This document shows, piece after piece, positions 1 to 9,097 of a DNA stretch of 64,000 nt (position 1 is the first letter of the stretch; every line of letters starts with the position of its first letter). Source of the DNA: SVFI01 sp045588655 (GTDB lineage: Bacteria; Bacillota; Clostridia; Lachnospirales; Lachnospiraceae). The stretch is from positions 62,001-126,000 of the forward strand of contig JAZNEP010000029.1 of assembly GCA_045588655.1 (NCBI GenBank). The letters are read 5' to 3'. The notes under the pieces were generated by a model. It had not been told where the DNA came from and ran no database searches. It was given only the letters and a program-made list of their open reading frames with translations. Made by a program: the position numbers and the translations under genes.

Positions 1-262
1 CGGAGCTGCTCAAAGAGCCACCGATTTCCAAATGTTTACAAATATATGTGATATCATGGTTACTTCCAAAGGAAATATCTCCTTTTTTAAAAAGGCGGCT
101 TAGGGCATCTTTGGTTTGCTCCTGACGAAGCCGAATCTGGGAAATGGAATTTCCGGGAGTGAGAGAAAGACACATGTCTCGCCCCGGCCCGGAAGAGGCT
201 TTGTCAGCGAGTAGTTGTATGATTTTGTCATATTCTAATATAGTAAGTGCTTTTGGGTTCAT
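1..262 (-). CDS. mutS2: Endonuclease MutS2, N-terminal part (cut by window edge)
   Basis: Reading the minus strand from the ATG at 262 gives about 87 residues before the window ends. They begin MNPKALTILEYDKIIQLLA and continue with a run typical of the MutS2 N-terminus, including the KGDISFG and LEIGGSL stretches. MutS2 is a MutS-family ATPase that in Firmicutes acts in recombination control and rescue of collided ribosomes. An AAAGGA ribosome binding site lies about 9 bases upstream. It is divergent from the HtrA-like gene. The ATPase and Smr domains lie outside the window, so integrity cannot be judged. Confidence 0.88.
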   Translation of the reverse strand, partial: MNPKALTILEYDKIIQLLADKASSGPGRDMCLSLTPGNSISQIRLRQEQTKDALSRLFKKGDISFGSNHDITYICKHLEIGGSLSSS

Positions 263-309
263 ATTAAAATCCTTTCGGTCATAAACGTGCATAAACTTTA
301 AAACTAAGT

Positions 310-325
310 ATAGCACAGTTGCTAT
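310..325. promoter_or_regulatory. Short inverted repeat between divergent genes
   Basis: ATAGCA and TGCTAT are separated by four bases in the space between mutS2 and the HtrA-like gene. It could be a small operator, or chance in AT-rich DNA. No regulator can be assigned. Confidence 0.25.
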
Positions 326-346
326 AAAAATACTACAATGGTATTC

Positions 347-375
347 TTGTGGAAACGGTGGTCTGATGATATACT
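347..375 (+). promoter_or_regulatory. Predicted sigma-A promoter for the HtrA-like gene
   Basis: TTGTGG at 347-352 and TATACT at 370-375 are spaced by 17 bases, 41 bases before the ATG at 417. It would serve the HtrA-like gene and the yhaM-like gene that follows two bases after it. Confidence 0.55.
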
Positions 376-416
376 GAATAGGGTATGGAAAGAGAGAAAT
401 CCGGAAAGGAATCATT

Positions 417-1709
417 ATGGATGAAAAGGAAAAGAAGTCGTTTGTAAAAGAGACGATCAAGGAAAAACCCCTAAATAGAAGAAAGCTGTTTCGCCGAACT
501 ATGATAACAATATGTCTGGCCATTATTTTTGGTTTGACTGCATGTTTGACCTTCATTATGATTGAGCCGGTAGTCAGTAATTTATTATATTCAGAGGACA
601 TTACAAGAGTATCATTTCCGGAGGAAAAGGAAGAAGTGAAACCGGATGAATTATTGACGGAAAAAAGTGTGCTGCAGCAGGAACTGGTGGAAGAAGTGGT
701 GGAGGAAGCCAAAAGTGGGATCAAAGACGAGCTGACGTTAATCCAATATGAAAGAATTTATACGCAGTTTCGTGAGATTGCAAAGAAAACAGAAACATCC
801 ATGGCGACAGTCATCGGAATTTCCGAGCAACAGGATTGGTTTCGAGACACAACGGAAAATGAAAACACTACGTCCGGTCTGATTGTGGCAGAAAATGGTG
901 TAGAGCTTCTGATTTTGGCGGATGCAAATAATCTCCAGAATGCAACAGAATACCATGTCCGTTTTTCGGATGGCAGAATGGTTGCCGTGCAGATGAAACA
1001 AAAGGATTCACAGACCGGATTGGCGATTTTTTCTGCAAGATTGTCCGATATGAAAGAGGAAACCAGAAAAGTAGTGAATATCGCAAAGATTGGTAGTTCA
1101 TTGAGCGATGGAATTGTTGGAAGACCGGTTATTGCAGTCGGGGCTCCGAACGGGGTCGCAGGGTCTGTTGTTTATGGAATGATTACGACAAACGAAAAAA
1201 AGGTGAGTGTGACGGATGCGATGTATCATACATTCATGACAGATATGAGTGTATTTCAAAATATGAGCGGAGTCATTATTAATGTAAAAGGAGAAGTACT
1301 GGGGATTTTAGCACAGAGTGTGACATCGTCGATTGGAACATCGGCCATGTCAGCGTATGGAATTTCAGACATCAAAAATTTAATAGCAAAGATGTCAAAT
1401 GGTGACAGTCGGGCATATATCGGGATAAAAGGAATGGATGTGACAGAGGAAGCCCATTCGGAGACAGGGGTTCCATATGGCATATATGTGACGGAGGTTA
1501 TCACCGAGTCACCGGCGATGAGATCCGGTATACAGAACGGAGATGTTATTACGATGATCAACACTTATCCGATTCATTCTTTCCAGGATTATAAGTCAGT
1601 ACTTTATGCACAGCAACCGCAGAATGTTTTGGAGATTACGCTGATGCGTTTTGATGGTGTGGAATATAATGAAATAAAATTGGAACTAACAACAGGAGAG
1701 GCAGAATAA
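417..1709 (+). CDS. HtrA/DegP-like membrane protein with PDZ domain, probable pseudo-protease
   Basis: 430 residues. The order is a charged cytoplasmic N-terminus, one membrane segment at about residues 30-52, an acidic linker, a trypsin-like S1C fold and a C-terminal PDZ domain (from about residue 330). The fold is recognisable from stretches such as VGAPNG and INVKGEVLGI. In normal HtrA proteases the catalytic His sits in TNNHV, the Asp in TDLAV and the Ser in GNSGG. Here the matching places read ANNL, TGLAI and QNMSG, so His and Asp are missing and Ser is probably displaced. I infer a non-proteolytic sensor or scaffold on the outer face of the membrane. An AAAGGA site precedes the ATG. The next gene starts two bases after the stop, so the pair is likely co-transcribed. 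Confidence 0.8.
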   Translation: MDEKEKKSFVKETIKEKPLNRRKLFRRTMITICLAIIFGLTACLTFIMIEPVVSNLLYSEDITRVSFPEEKEEVKPDELLTEKSVLQQELVEEVVEEAKSGIKDELTLIQYERIYTQFREIAKKTETSMATVIGISEQQDWFRDTTENENTTSGLIVAENGVELLILADANNLQNATEYHVRFSDGRMVAVQMKQKDSQTGLAIFSARLSDMKEETRKVVNIAKIGSSLSDGIVGRPVIAVGAPNGVAGSVVYGMITTNEKKVSVTDAMYHTFMTDMSVFQNMSGVIINVKGEVLGILAQSVTSSIGTSAMSAYGISDIKNLIAKMSNGDSRAYIGIKGMDVTEEAHSETGVPYGIYVTEVITESPAMRSGIQNGDVITMINTYPIHSFQDYKSVLYAQQPQNVLEITLMRFDGVEYNEIKLELTTGEAE

Positions 1710-1711
1710 TT

Positions 1712-2653
1712 ATGAAATTTATACAGGATTACAGAGAAGGCGACAGAGTCTTTGATATCTATTTATGTAAGCATAAACAGGCGGCGACCACCAAAAACGG
1801 AAAGCCGTATGAAAATGTGATTTTGCAGGATAAAACAGGTACCATTGATGCAAAAGTATGGGAACCAAACAGCATGGGTATCGAGGATTATGATACGCTC
1901 GATTACATAGAAGTGTACGGGGAAGTGACCTCTTTCCAAGGAGCAAATCAGGTAAACGTAAAAAGAATTCGCCGTTGTCAGGAGGGAGAGTATGATCCGG
2001 CCAATTATCTGCCGGTCAGCAGCAAAGATATTGAACAGATGTATCAGGAGCTCCTTGGATTTATAAACGAAACACAACAGGTACATGTCAAAGCACTTTT
2101 GCAGAGTTTTTTTGTAAAGGATGAAGAGTTTATCAAGGCATTTAAAACATCTTCCGCGGCCAAAAGTGTGCACCACGGATTTGTCGGAGGGCTGTTAGAG
2201 CATACGCTCAGTGTCACAAAAATGTGTGACTATTACACAAAAGCGTATCCGTTGCTCAATAAAGATCTTTTGATTGCGAGCGCTATGCTGCATGATATTG
2301 GAAAAATCAAAGAGCTTTCATTATTTCCGGAAAATGATTACACGGATGCAGGTCAGCTTCTTGGTCATATCGTGATGGGAAGTGAAATGGTAGGCCAAAA
2401 AGCGGCGAAAATAGAAGGATTTCCGGTGAAGCTTTTGTCATTGATTAAGCACTGTATTTTGGCGCATCACGGGGAGCTGGAATACGGTTCACCAAAAAAA
2501 CCTGCGATTATGGAAGCTGTTGCGCTTAATTTTGCAGATAATACAGATGCTAAAATGCAGACATTTACAGAAATTTTAAATGGCACTAACGAGACAGGAT
2601 GGCTTGGATACAATCGTTTGTTTGAGTCCAATATTTCCAAAACAGTATTTTAA
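1712..2653 (+). CDS. yhaM: 3'-5' exoribonuclease YhaM family (OB fold + HD domain)
   Basis: 313 residues, the usual length. The N-terminal 95 residues form an OB-fold nucleic-acid-binding domain (NVILQDKTGTIDAKVWE). The C-terminal part is an HD domain with LLEHTLSV, the HD pair in MLHDIGK, then GHIV, LAHHG and a late Asp in NFADNTD. YhaM enzymes degrade RNA from the 3' end with metal ions and help mRNA turnover in Firmicutes. It follows the HtrA-like gene by two bases and is closed by a hairpin terminator. Confidence 0.9.
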   Translation: MKFIQDYREGDRVFDIYLCKHKQAATTKNGKPYENVILQDKTGTIDAKVWEPNSMGIEDYDTLDYIEVYGEVTSFQGANQVNVKRIRRCQEGEYDPANYLPVSSKDIEQMYQELLGFINETQQVHVKALLQSFFVKDEEFIKAFKTSSAAKSVHHGFVGGLLEHTLSVTKMCDYYTKAYPLLNKDLLIASAMLHDIGKIKELSLFPENDYTDAGQLLGHIVMGSEMVGQKAAKIEGFPVKLLSLIKHCILAHHGELEYGSPKKPAIMEAVALNFADNTDAKMQTFTEILNGTNETGWLGYNRLFESNISKTVF

Positions 2654-2666
2654 CAGCAATGTGAAC

Positions 2667-2700
2667 CAGAAAAGACACTCAGATGTGTCTTTTTCTGCTT
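2667..2700 (+). terminator. Rho-independent terminator after yhaM
   Basis: AAAAGACAC and GTGTCTTTT pair around a six-base loop, and the right arm runs into a T-rich tract. It lies 15 bases past the yhaM stop. Confidence 0.75.
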
Positions 2701-2732
2701 GTCCGGTAGAAAAACTCGACAGGAGATGAATT

Positions 2733-4394
2733 ATGGAATTTAAGAAAAATGATCAGGTACAAGTAAAGATAACGGACTTTACAAGCGAAGGTGCGGGAAT
2801 CGGAAAGGTGGACGGATATCCGCTTTTTGTGAAGGACGCAATCATCGGAGACACCGTCATCGCAGGTATAACAAAGGCAAAGAAGAACTATGCATACGCC
2901 CGCCTGGTGGAGATTATCAAGCCTTCAAAGGACCGGGTGGAGCCTAGGTGCAGCCTTCATAAAAAATGTGGTGGCTGTCAGATGCAGGCAATGAGCTATG
3001 AGGCGCAGCTGATGTTTAAACAAAATAAGATAAGAAATAATCTGATTCGGATTGGAGGATTTTCACCGGAGTTTATAGATTCGATTATGGAGCCAATGAT
3101 TGGGATGGATGATCCGTATCGATATCGAAACAAAGCGCAATATCCGGTTGCAGCGGACAAAGAAGGAAATCCGATTACCGGTTTTTATGCAGGAAGAACG
3201 CATGATATTATCCCAAACACCAACTGTTTTCTCGGAAGAGAAGAGAACGAAATAATTTTGGAAACGATACTTGCGTTTATGAAGAAATATCAGATTTTTG
3301 CTTATGATGAAACCACTGGTCAGGGACTGGTGCGCCATGTTTTGATTCGGGAAGGTTTTTATACGGGAGAAATTATGGTGTGTCTGGTGGTGAACGGAGA
3401 TGAGTTACCTAGGGCTGACCATCTGGTAGCAAATTTACGCGAAATTCCTGAGATTGGAGAGCGAATCGCCAGTATTTGTCTGAATGTCAACAAGGATAAT
3501 ACCAATGTCATATTAGGAAAACAGGGAAAAGTGCTGTTTGGACAAGGGTATATTACAGATATGCTTTCCGGAATTTCGTTCCGTATTTCACCACTTTCTT
3601 TTTATCAGGTAAATCCGGTGCAGACAGAAAAACTCTATGGGACGGCGCTGGAATATGCATCTTTGACCGGAGAGGAGACGGTGTGGGATTTGTATTGTGG
3701 AATCGGAACGATTTCTCTCTTCTTATCGCAGAAGGCAAAGCAGGTATATGGAGTTGAGATTGTCCCGCAGGCGATTGAGGATGCAAAGCAAAATGCTGCA
3801 ATCAATGGGATTACGAATGCAGAGTTCTTTGTTGGTAAAGCGGAAGAAGTTTTGCCTGAAAAATATGAAAAAGAAAATATTTATGCGGATGTGATTGTGG
3901 TTGATCCGCCGCGCAAGGGCTGTGACGAAGCATGTTTGGAAACTATGGTAAAAATGAAACCTCAAAAGATGGTATATGTAAGTTGTGACAGCGCGACTCT
4001 TGCGAGGGATCTCAAATACTTATGTGAAAACGGATATGAGCTTAAGCGAATTCGGGGCGTGGATCAGTTTTGTCATACGGTGCATGTGGAGGCGGTTGTG
4101 CTTTTGTCCCAACAAAAGGCTGATGATTATATTGAGGTAGAATTGGAGTTGGATGAGTTAGATTTGACTTCAGCTGAGAGTAAAGCAACATATAAGGAAA
4201 TTCAGGAATATGTGCTGAAGGAGCATGGTTTAAAGGTTTCTAATCTGTATATATCACAGATAAAAAGAAAATGTGGAATAGAGGTTGGGGAGAATTATAA
4301 CTTGCCGAAATCGGAGGATAGTAGACAGCCACAGTGTCCGGATGAGAAGGAAAAAGCGATAAAGGATGCGCTGGAGCTTTTTGGGATGGTTTAG
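2733..4394 (+). CDS. rlmCD: 23S rRNA (uracil-5-)-methyltransferase, TrmA/RlmCD family, with C-terminal extension
   Basis: 553 residues. An N-terminal TRAM/OB domain (residues 1-60) is followed by a cysteine cluster CSLHKKCGGCQ that, with a later Cys in NTNCFLG, fits the 4Fe-4S site of RumA-type enzymes. The SAM-binding motif is DLYCGIGT, the base-binding motif DPPRKGC, and the catalytic Cys lies in YVSCDSATLARDL. It methylates uridine at C5 in 23S rRNA. Past the normal end (HTVHVEAVVLLS) about 100 more residues follow, with an Asp/Glu-rich start and a Lys/Cys-rich middle (QIKRKCGIE). Such tails are seen on Clostridia members of the family. The 3' end of rumA-type genes is a known integration site for some streptococcal mobile elements, and an accessory island starts directly downstream here. 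Confidence 0.88.
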   Translation: MEFKKNDQVQVKITDFTSEGAGIGKVDGYPLFVKDAIIGDTVIAGITKAKKNYAYARLVEIIKPSKDRVEPRCSLHKKCGGCQMQAMSYEAQLMFKQNKIRNNLIRIGGFSPEFIDSIMEPMIGMDDPYRYRNKAQYPVAADKEGNPITGFYAGRTHDIIPNTNCFLGREENEIILETILAFMKKYQIFAYDETTGQGLVRHVLIREGFYTGEIMVCLVVNGDELPRADHLVANLREIPEIGERIASICLNVNKDNTNVILGKQGKVLFGQGYITDMLSGISFRISPLSFYQVNPVQTEKLYGTALEYASLTGEETVWDLYCGIGTISLFLSQKAKQVYGVEIVPQAIEDAKQNAAINGITNAEFFVGKAEEVLPEKYEKENIYADVIVVDPPRKGCDEACLETMVKMKPQKMVYVSCDSATLARDLKYLCENGYELKRIRGVDQFCHTVHVEAVVLLSQQKADDYIEVELELDELDLTSAESKATYKEIQEYVLKEHGLKVSNLYISQIKRKCGIEVGENYNLPKSEDSRQPQCPDEKEKAIKDALELFGMV

Positions 4395-4406
4395 AGAGGT
4401 GAGCAT

Positions 4407-4626
4407 ATGGTATTAAACTATACAGTGTATCAGTATGACGGACATGGATGGCAAGGAGCTTGTGATTGACTGTGATAAGGCAGAGGCGCAGGTTGTATTT
4501 GATGAGCCGGAGGATGCAGGGATTCTTGCCAGACTTGCAAGGAAAGAGCCGGCAAGTTATGTGAGTATTGCAATGCGTCCGGGCGGATTGCAGGATTATG
4601 TGGATGTGTGGAATGAGTTGAATTAA
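4407..4626 (+). pseudogene. Small gene of unknown function, apparently frameshifted
   Basis: An ATG at 4407 with a GAGGTGAG site starts MVLNYTVYQYDGHGWQGACD and stops early. A second frame starting inside it at 4435 continues to 4626 with a well-formed protein (KELVIDCDKAEAQVVF, then ILARLARKEPASYVSIAMRP, ending WNELN). Joining the two frames near 4436 would give one protein of about 72 residues. I read this as a single small gene with a one-base indel. A sequencing error or an independent short gene starting at 4435 is also possible. No family recognised. Confidence 0.45.
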
Positions 4627-4732
4627 ATATATGAATCTTATTTTTAAACACATAAACACTTTAAATGTAGTATTATGTTGATTTTTTGTGTGAAATAATA
4701 AAAATAGTTTTATAATGAATGGAGAATTTTGT

Positions 4733-6529
4733 ATGTTAACAAATTTATCAAAGTTAAAAAGGGAAAAACTTATTAGCCAGATAGATAGTTTGATTGAAAA
4801 ATATGAATCAGATGAAGATGCTGTAAAAGTATTAAATAATATTGTGGTTGAATTATTTGATAAGAAATACGGAATAAATTGGGAAAGACATATGGAAGCA
4901 GTAGATAATGTTTTGAAAGATAATATTCCTGTATTTAAAGAAGATAGTGAAAAAGCAATCTCTAAATCAGACGGAAAAATCAATTTTTTAATTGAAGGCG
5001 ATAATTTACACAGTTTGTATTTATTGGATAAAACACATAGAGGGGCAATAGATTTAATCTATATAGACCCTCCTTATAATACCAAAAATAAAGATTTTAT
5101 TTACGATGACAAAAGAATTGGTGAAGATGATGATTATAGGCATAGCAAATGGTTATCTTTTATGTCTGAAAGGCTTGAAATAGCAAAAAGATTATTGTCA
5201 CAAGAAGGGGTTATTTTTATACATATAGATGATAATGAGTTAGCACAGTTAAAAATGTTGTGTGATGAAATTTTTGGTGATAGTAATTATTTGAATATAA
5301 TATCTGTTAATATGAAAAATATTGCAGGTGTAAGCGGTGGTGGTGAAGATAAGCGTTTTAAAAAGAATTGTGAATACATACTGATATATGCGAAGAATTA
5401 TGGTATGATGCCACAATTTAACGGAGCATATGAATATATAGAATTATCAGAACTGATTGAAAATTATGAAAAAGAAGGAAAAAGCTGGAAATATACATCT
5501 GTATTAGTAGATGCAGGTGAAAAAGAATATGTTGGTTCAACTGTAACTGGTGATGGTGAAGAAATAAAAGTATATTTAAGAAAAAATCCAGTTATTAAGT
5601 CTATAAAAAAACTTGCAAAAGAAGATGGTATTACTGAAAAAGAAGCATACAGGAAATATGGAACAAAAATATTCCAAACTACAAATGCACAATCATCTAT
5701 TAGAATCAGAGTTATGGATTATAGACATGAATTAGAATTAACAGAAGATTTGTTATCTATTGAATATATGCCGAGAAGTGGTAGAAACAAAGGGAAGATA
5801 TACGAACAGTTCTATAAAGGTGATAAATGCAGGTTGTTTGCATGGTTAAAAGATACAAGTGAAGAAATAGATGGTATCTTATATAAAAAGGAATTGCAGG
5901 GAACATATTGGGATATGACACCATATATGAAAAATGTTGCAAAAGAAGGTGATGTGGATCTTCCTAGCGGAAAGAAACCTCTTGATTTATTAAAAAGAAT
6001 AATAGGACTTTATCCGGCAACAGATATTACTGTGTTAGATTTTTTTGCTGGTTCGGGAACAACTGGACATGCTGTATTGGCACAAAACGCAGAAGATGGT
6101 GGAACCAGAAAATTTATAATGTGTACAAATAATGAAAATGAAATATGTGAAAAAATCACCTATAAAAGAATGAAAAGTGTGATAGAAGGATATGGCACAA
6201 CAGAAGGCTTGCTTGCGAATTTAAAATATTATAAAACGGATAAAGTCGCACGAGATGAAGCATTTTTAGAAGATGCATTGATGGAGCATATAGTAGAAAT
6301 GATTCAATTAGAGCATTTTGTAAAAGTAGATGAAAATGAATATGTTGTATTATTGACAGATGAAGACTTAGACGCATATATGGAAAAGTTTGATAATCTT
6401 GATACAAAAGTAATCTATTATGAAGCAACTATATTATTATCTGCGGAAATGAAAGGAAAATTTAAGGATAAAGGAATAGAATTGTATAAAATTCCGGATT
6501 ATTATTTTGCGAAGGAAGTGCAAAGATGA
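4733..6529 (+). CDS. mod: Type III restriction-modification system, DNA-methyltransferase subunit (Mod)
   Basis: 598 residues from the ATG at 4733, chosen because GGAG at 4721-4724 sits eight bases before it; an in-frame ATG at 4715 overlaps that site. The catalytic motif DPPYN is at residues 112-116 and the SAM motif FFAGSGTT at about 437-444. This order (catalytic motif first) is the beta class of N6-adenine methylases. The middle carries the variable recognition domain, and the C-terminus (TEDLDAYMEKF region) fits Mod proteins that dock to Res. It overlaps res by four bases (ATGA). It is clearly more AT-rich than the upstream core genes, which suggests transfer. No simple repeat for phase variation was seen. 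Confidence 0.93.
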   Translation: MLTNLSKLKREKLISQIDSLIEKYESDEDAVKVLNNIVVELFDKKYGINWERHMEAVDNVLKDNIPVFKEDSEKAISKSDGKINFLIEGDNLHSLYLLDKTHRGAIDLIYIDPPYNTKNKDFIYDDKRIGEDDDYRHSKWLSFMSERLEIAKRLLSQEGVIFIHIDDNELAQLKMLCDEIFGDSNYLNIISVNMKNIAGVSGGGEDKRFKKNCEYILIYAKNYGMMPQFNGAYEYIELSELIENYEKEGKSWKYTSVLVDAGEKEYVGSTVTGDGEEIKVYLRKNPVIKSIKKLAKEDGITEKEAYRKYGTKIFQTTNAQSSIRIRVMDYRHELELTEDLLSIEYMPRSGRNKGKIYEQFYKGDKCRLFAWLKDTSEEIDGILYKKELQGTYWDMTPYMKNVAKEGDVDLPSGKKPLDLLKRIIGLYPATDITVLDFFAGSGTTGHAVLAQNAEDGGTRKFIMCTNNENEICEKITYKRMKSVIEGYGTTEGLLANLKYYKTDKVARDEAFLEDALMEHIVEMIQLEHFVKVDENEYVVLLTDEDLDAYMEKFDNLDTKVIYYEATILLSAEMKGKFKDKGIELYKIPDYYFAKEVQR

Positions 6530-8709
6530 TAGGTATAAATGGTTTTTATGATTTTCAAGAAGAATGTATAAATAAGATATTGGAAGTAACGCAGCAAAAA
6601 GAAAAAAGCGGCATTATTGTAAAATCACCAACAGGAAGTGGAAAAACAATTATTTTATTAGAATACATCGATAGATTTTTGCAGATGTATAATAATTATG
6701 TTTTTGTGTGGTTTTGCCCTGGTGCAGGAGAACTTGAAGAACAAAGTAAAAGCGAAATGGAACAGAAGTTGCCCCATAGAAGTGCATTATCGCTTGATGA
6801 TGTATTAAGAAACGGATTTAATGATGGTGACACTGTGTTCATTAACTGGGAACAGGTCAATAGAAGTACAAGCAAATCAATAACAGAAACAGAAAAAACA
6901 AATTTATACGAACAAATAAAAAGGGCCCATAGGGCAGGACTTGAATTCATTGTAATTGTTGATGAAGAACATTCTTTTAATACAACTACTTCAAGAGAAG
7001 TAATGCGTCATTTTGCAGCATATTATACAGTTAGGGTATCTGCAACCGCAAAAGAAAATAATAATTATGTATGGCATAAAATAGATGAATTAGCTGTAAT
7101 TGCAAAAGAATTGATTACCAAAGCTATCTATATTAATGAAGATGTTCCAGAAGGGGAAGTGACAGATGAACATTTGCTTTTATTGGAATTGGCTGATAAA
7201 AAAAGAAAAGCAATTAAAGAAGCATACGAAGGTAGAATAAATCCTTTGGTTCTTATTCAGTTTCCGGATGAATCGGAAGAACTTATAGAATATGTTTTAG
7301 GATTATTAAATGGACTTGGTTATTCTGTTGACAATGGTTATGTTGCAATTCATATGGACAAAAGGCATAAAAATTTAGAGGGAATTAAAGAAAAGACTGG
7401 AAAACAAAAATATTTACTTATGAAACAGGCGGTTGCCACTGGTTGGAATTGTCCAAGGGCAAAGATCCTTGTGAAATTGAGAGAACATATGACAGAAGAT
7501 TTTCAAGTTCAAACAATTGGAAGAATTCGCAGGATGCCAGAACAAAAGTTTTATAAAAATGAATTAATGGATAACTGCTTCTTGTATACTTTTGATAATG
7601 ACTTTAAAGCATATGTCAAACAAGATTTAAGTACAGCATATGAAGTTAAGCGCATTCATTTAAAGGAAAAATGTAAAACATTCAAGTTGATTTCACAAAA
7701 TAAGGGTAACAATAATTTTGGAATTGATGAACAAGAAGTGTTTAAGAGATTATATGAATTCTATAAGGATAATTATAATATTGGTAACAATAGTGATGTA
7801 AATTCTACGCTTCTTTCGGCAAATGATAGGTATAAAATACAAGAAACAATTATTATTGAAATAAAGAAAGATAAGATAATATTGACAGATGAAGTAGTAG
7901 ATGGAAAAGAGGTAGATTTATATCGTGCGGTAAATACCAATGATGATGGTATGCAATTAAGACAGACTATTAATATGCTTGCTGGAATATTACACATAGA
8001 TTATGATATCATGAATCGTGTGTTAAGGAAAATGTTTTATGGACAAAGAAATGCAGGAAAGATTTTAAAATTAACAACGAAAAGTTTTTATGCTTTTATC
8101 ATTAATAATCGATTTGTATTAAGAGAAGATTTTAATAAATCAGTTGCTTCTGGTGTACAGACTTCTTTGAATTTGAATTATAAAGAAAGCGAATTTACAA
8201 TTCCAGAAGAAGAATTACTTCCTTATGATGCTACAATCGAGGATTTTAAAGTATTGTCAAGGAATGCGTATGAAGATTATACAAGTGATTGTTTTGTTAC
8301 AAGATCATTACCTGAACGAATTTTTGAAAGATACTGTGAAAGCAATGAAAAAGTAGATTGGGTATTTAAAAACGGAGATAAGGGAGAAGAATATTTATCT
8401 ATCGTATATGAAGATAATGCAAATCATCAAAGATTATTTTACCCGGATTATATAGTAAAGCTTGATGATGGCACGATTTGGGTTATCGAAGCAAAAGGTG
8501 GTGAAAGTTTTAGCGGACAAAGCAGAAATAGAGACATTTATGCAAAACGCAAATTTGAACAGCTAAAAGATTATGCATCAAAATATGGTGTTCAATTTGG
8601 TTTTGTTCGTGAAAAATATATTGATGATGAACCTAAGATGTTTCTGTGCAATACTGAATATACAGAAGAAATGTCTAATACATGGGAATCAATTAATAAA
8701 TTTTTTTAA
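6526..8709 (+). CDS. res: Type III restriction enzyme, helicase-nuclease subunit (Res)
   Basis: 727 residues. A superfamily 2 helicase core has Walker A in SPTGSGKT (residues 34-41), the DEEH box at 146-149, SATAK for motif III and QTIGRIRRMP for motif VI. The C-terminal PD-(D/E)xK nuclease shows D641 (YPDY) and E655-A-K657. With Mod it would recognise an asymmetric site, translocate or slide, and cut unmethylated invading DNA. Translation is coupled to mod by the ATGA overlap. All key motifs are intact, so the system is probably active. The family is normally 850-1000 residues, so this is a short version. Confidence 0.93.
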   Translation: MIGINGFYDFQEECINKILEVTQQKEKSGIIVKSPTGSGKTIILLEYIDRFLQMYNNYVFVWFCPGAGELEEQSKSEMEQKLPHRSALSLDDVLRNGFNDGDTVFINWEQVNRSTSKSITETEKTNLYEQIKRAHRAGLEFIVIVDEEHSFNTTTSREVMRHFAAYYTVRVSATAKENNNYVWHKIDELAVIAKELITKAIYINEDVPEGEVTDEHLLLLELADKKRKAIKEAYEGRINPLVLIQFPDESEELIEYVLGLLNGLGYSVDNGYVAIHMDKRHKNLEGIKEKTGKQKYLLMKQAVATGWNCPRAKILVKLREHMTEDFQVQTIGRIRRMPEQKFYKNELMDNCFLYTFDNDFKAYVKQDLSTAYEVKRIHLKEKCKTFKLISQNKGNNNFGIDEQEVFKRLYEFYKDNYNIGNNSDVNSTLLSANDRYKIQETIIIEIKKDKIILTDEVVDGKEVDLYRAVNTNDDGMQLRQTINMLAGILHIDYDIMNRVLRKMFYGQRNAGKILKLTTKSFYAFIINNRFVLREDFNKSVASGVQTSLNLNYKESEFTIPEEELLPYDATIEDFKVLSRNAYEDYTSDCFVTRSLPERIFERYCESNEKVDWVFKNGDKGEEYLSIVYEDNANHQRLFYPDYIVKLDDGTIWVIEAKGGESFSGQSRNRDIYAKRKFEQLKDYASKYGVQFGFVREKYIDDEPKMFLCNTEYTEEMSNTWESINKFF

Positions 8710-8824
8710 TAAAGTACAAATAGATTGATTTGAGTTTTGTTTGAGAATTTATTGCTTTGACATATGTTATAGAAAATAGTCCTTTGGGAATATTTTTGAG
8801 TTGTGAAAAATTTTCGGAGGGGTG

Positions 8825-8905
8825 TCGACGGCAAGATACGCACTTTGTGGCCACAAGCCACTTTGCGCATTTTGTTAGGGGAAAAGTCCCCTAAAACCCC
8901 TCAAA
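8825..8905. other. Possible origin of transfer (oriT-like)
   Basis: Between res and mobC lie the palindrome TGTGGCCACA, two direct copies of CACTTTGYG and a hairpin TAGGGGA-AAAG-TCCCCTA followed by AAAACCCC. A strong hairpin plus a G/C block next to a mobC gene is the layout of MOB-type transfer origins in mobilizable elements. The nick site cannot be proven by eye. Confidence 0.5.
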
Positions 8906-8914
8906 TGTACTGGT

Positions 8915-9074
8915 ATGTCGGAATTTCCAACATAAAAATGTAATTCCGACATAGATTTCCAACATACCGAAATACAGGTATTTTTAAGACCAACATAAAA
9001 TTCCAACATGAAAAATGGAAAGTGTGTCGGAAATTCCAACATAAAAATAAGGTTCCGACATGGATTTCCAACAT
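8915..9074. repeat. Iteron-like repeat array in front of mobC
   Basis: Five copies of TTCCAACAT begin at 8925, 8957, 9001, 9034 and 9066. TTCCGACAT begins at 8944 and 9053, and inverted copies (GTCGGAA) begin at 8917 and 9026. Together they form two long direct repeats of about 50 bases (8917-8966 and 9026-9075), each starting with an inverted repeat ATGTCGGAA-N-TTCCAACAT. They end 24 bases before the mobC start. They probably bind MobC/relaxosome proteins or a replication initiator. Confidence 0.7.
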
Positions 9075-9097
9075 ACTTACAGAAGGGAGGCAATTGG

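Noticed and set aside
4711..4716. TATAAT as promoter of the restriction system
   Set aside because: It is only 17 bases before the chosen start and no -35 box is found at the right distance; transcription would begin inside the ribosome binding site.
4240..4983. 247-codon minus-strand frame across the island border
   Set aside because: Covers the ends of three plus-strand genes; no site, composition rich in Ser/Ile/Leu as in shadow frames.
8915..9074. CRISPR-like array
   Set aside because: The repeats are short (9 bases), partly inverted and unevenly spaced, and two longer direct repeats explain most of the pattern. No cas genes nearby.
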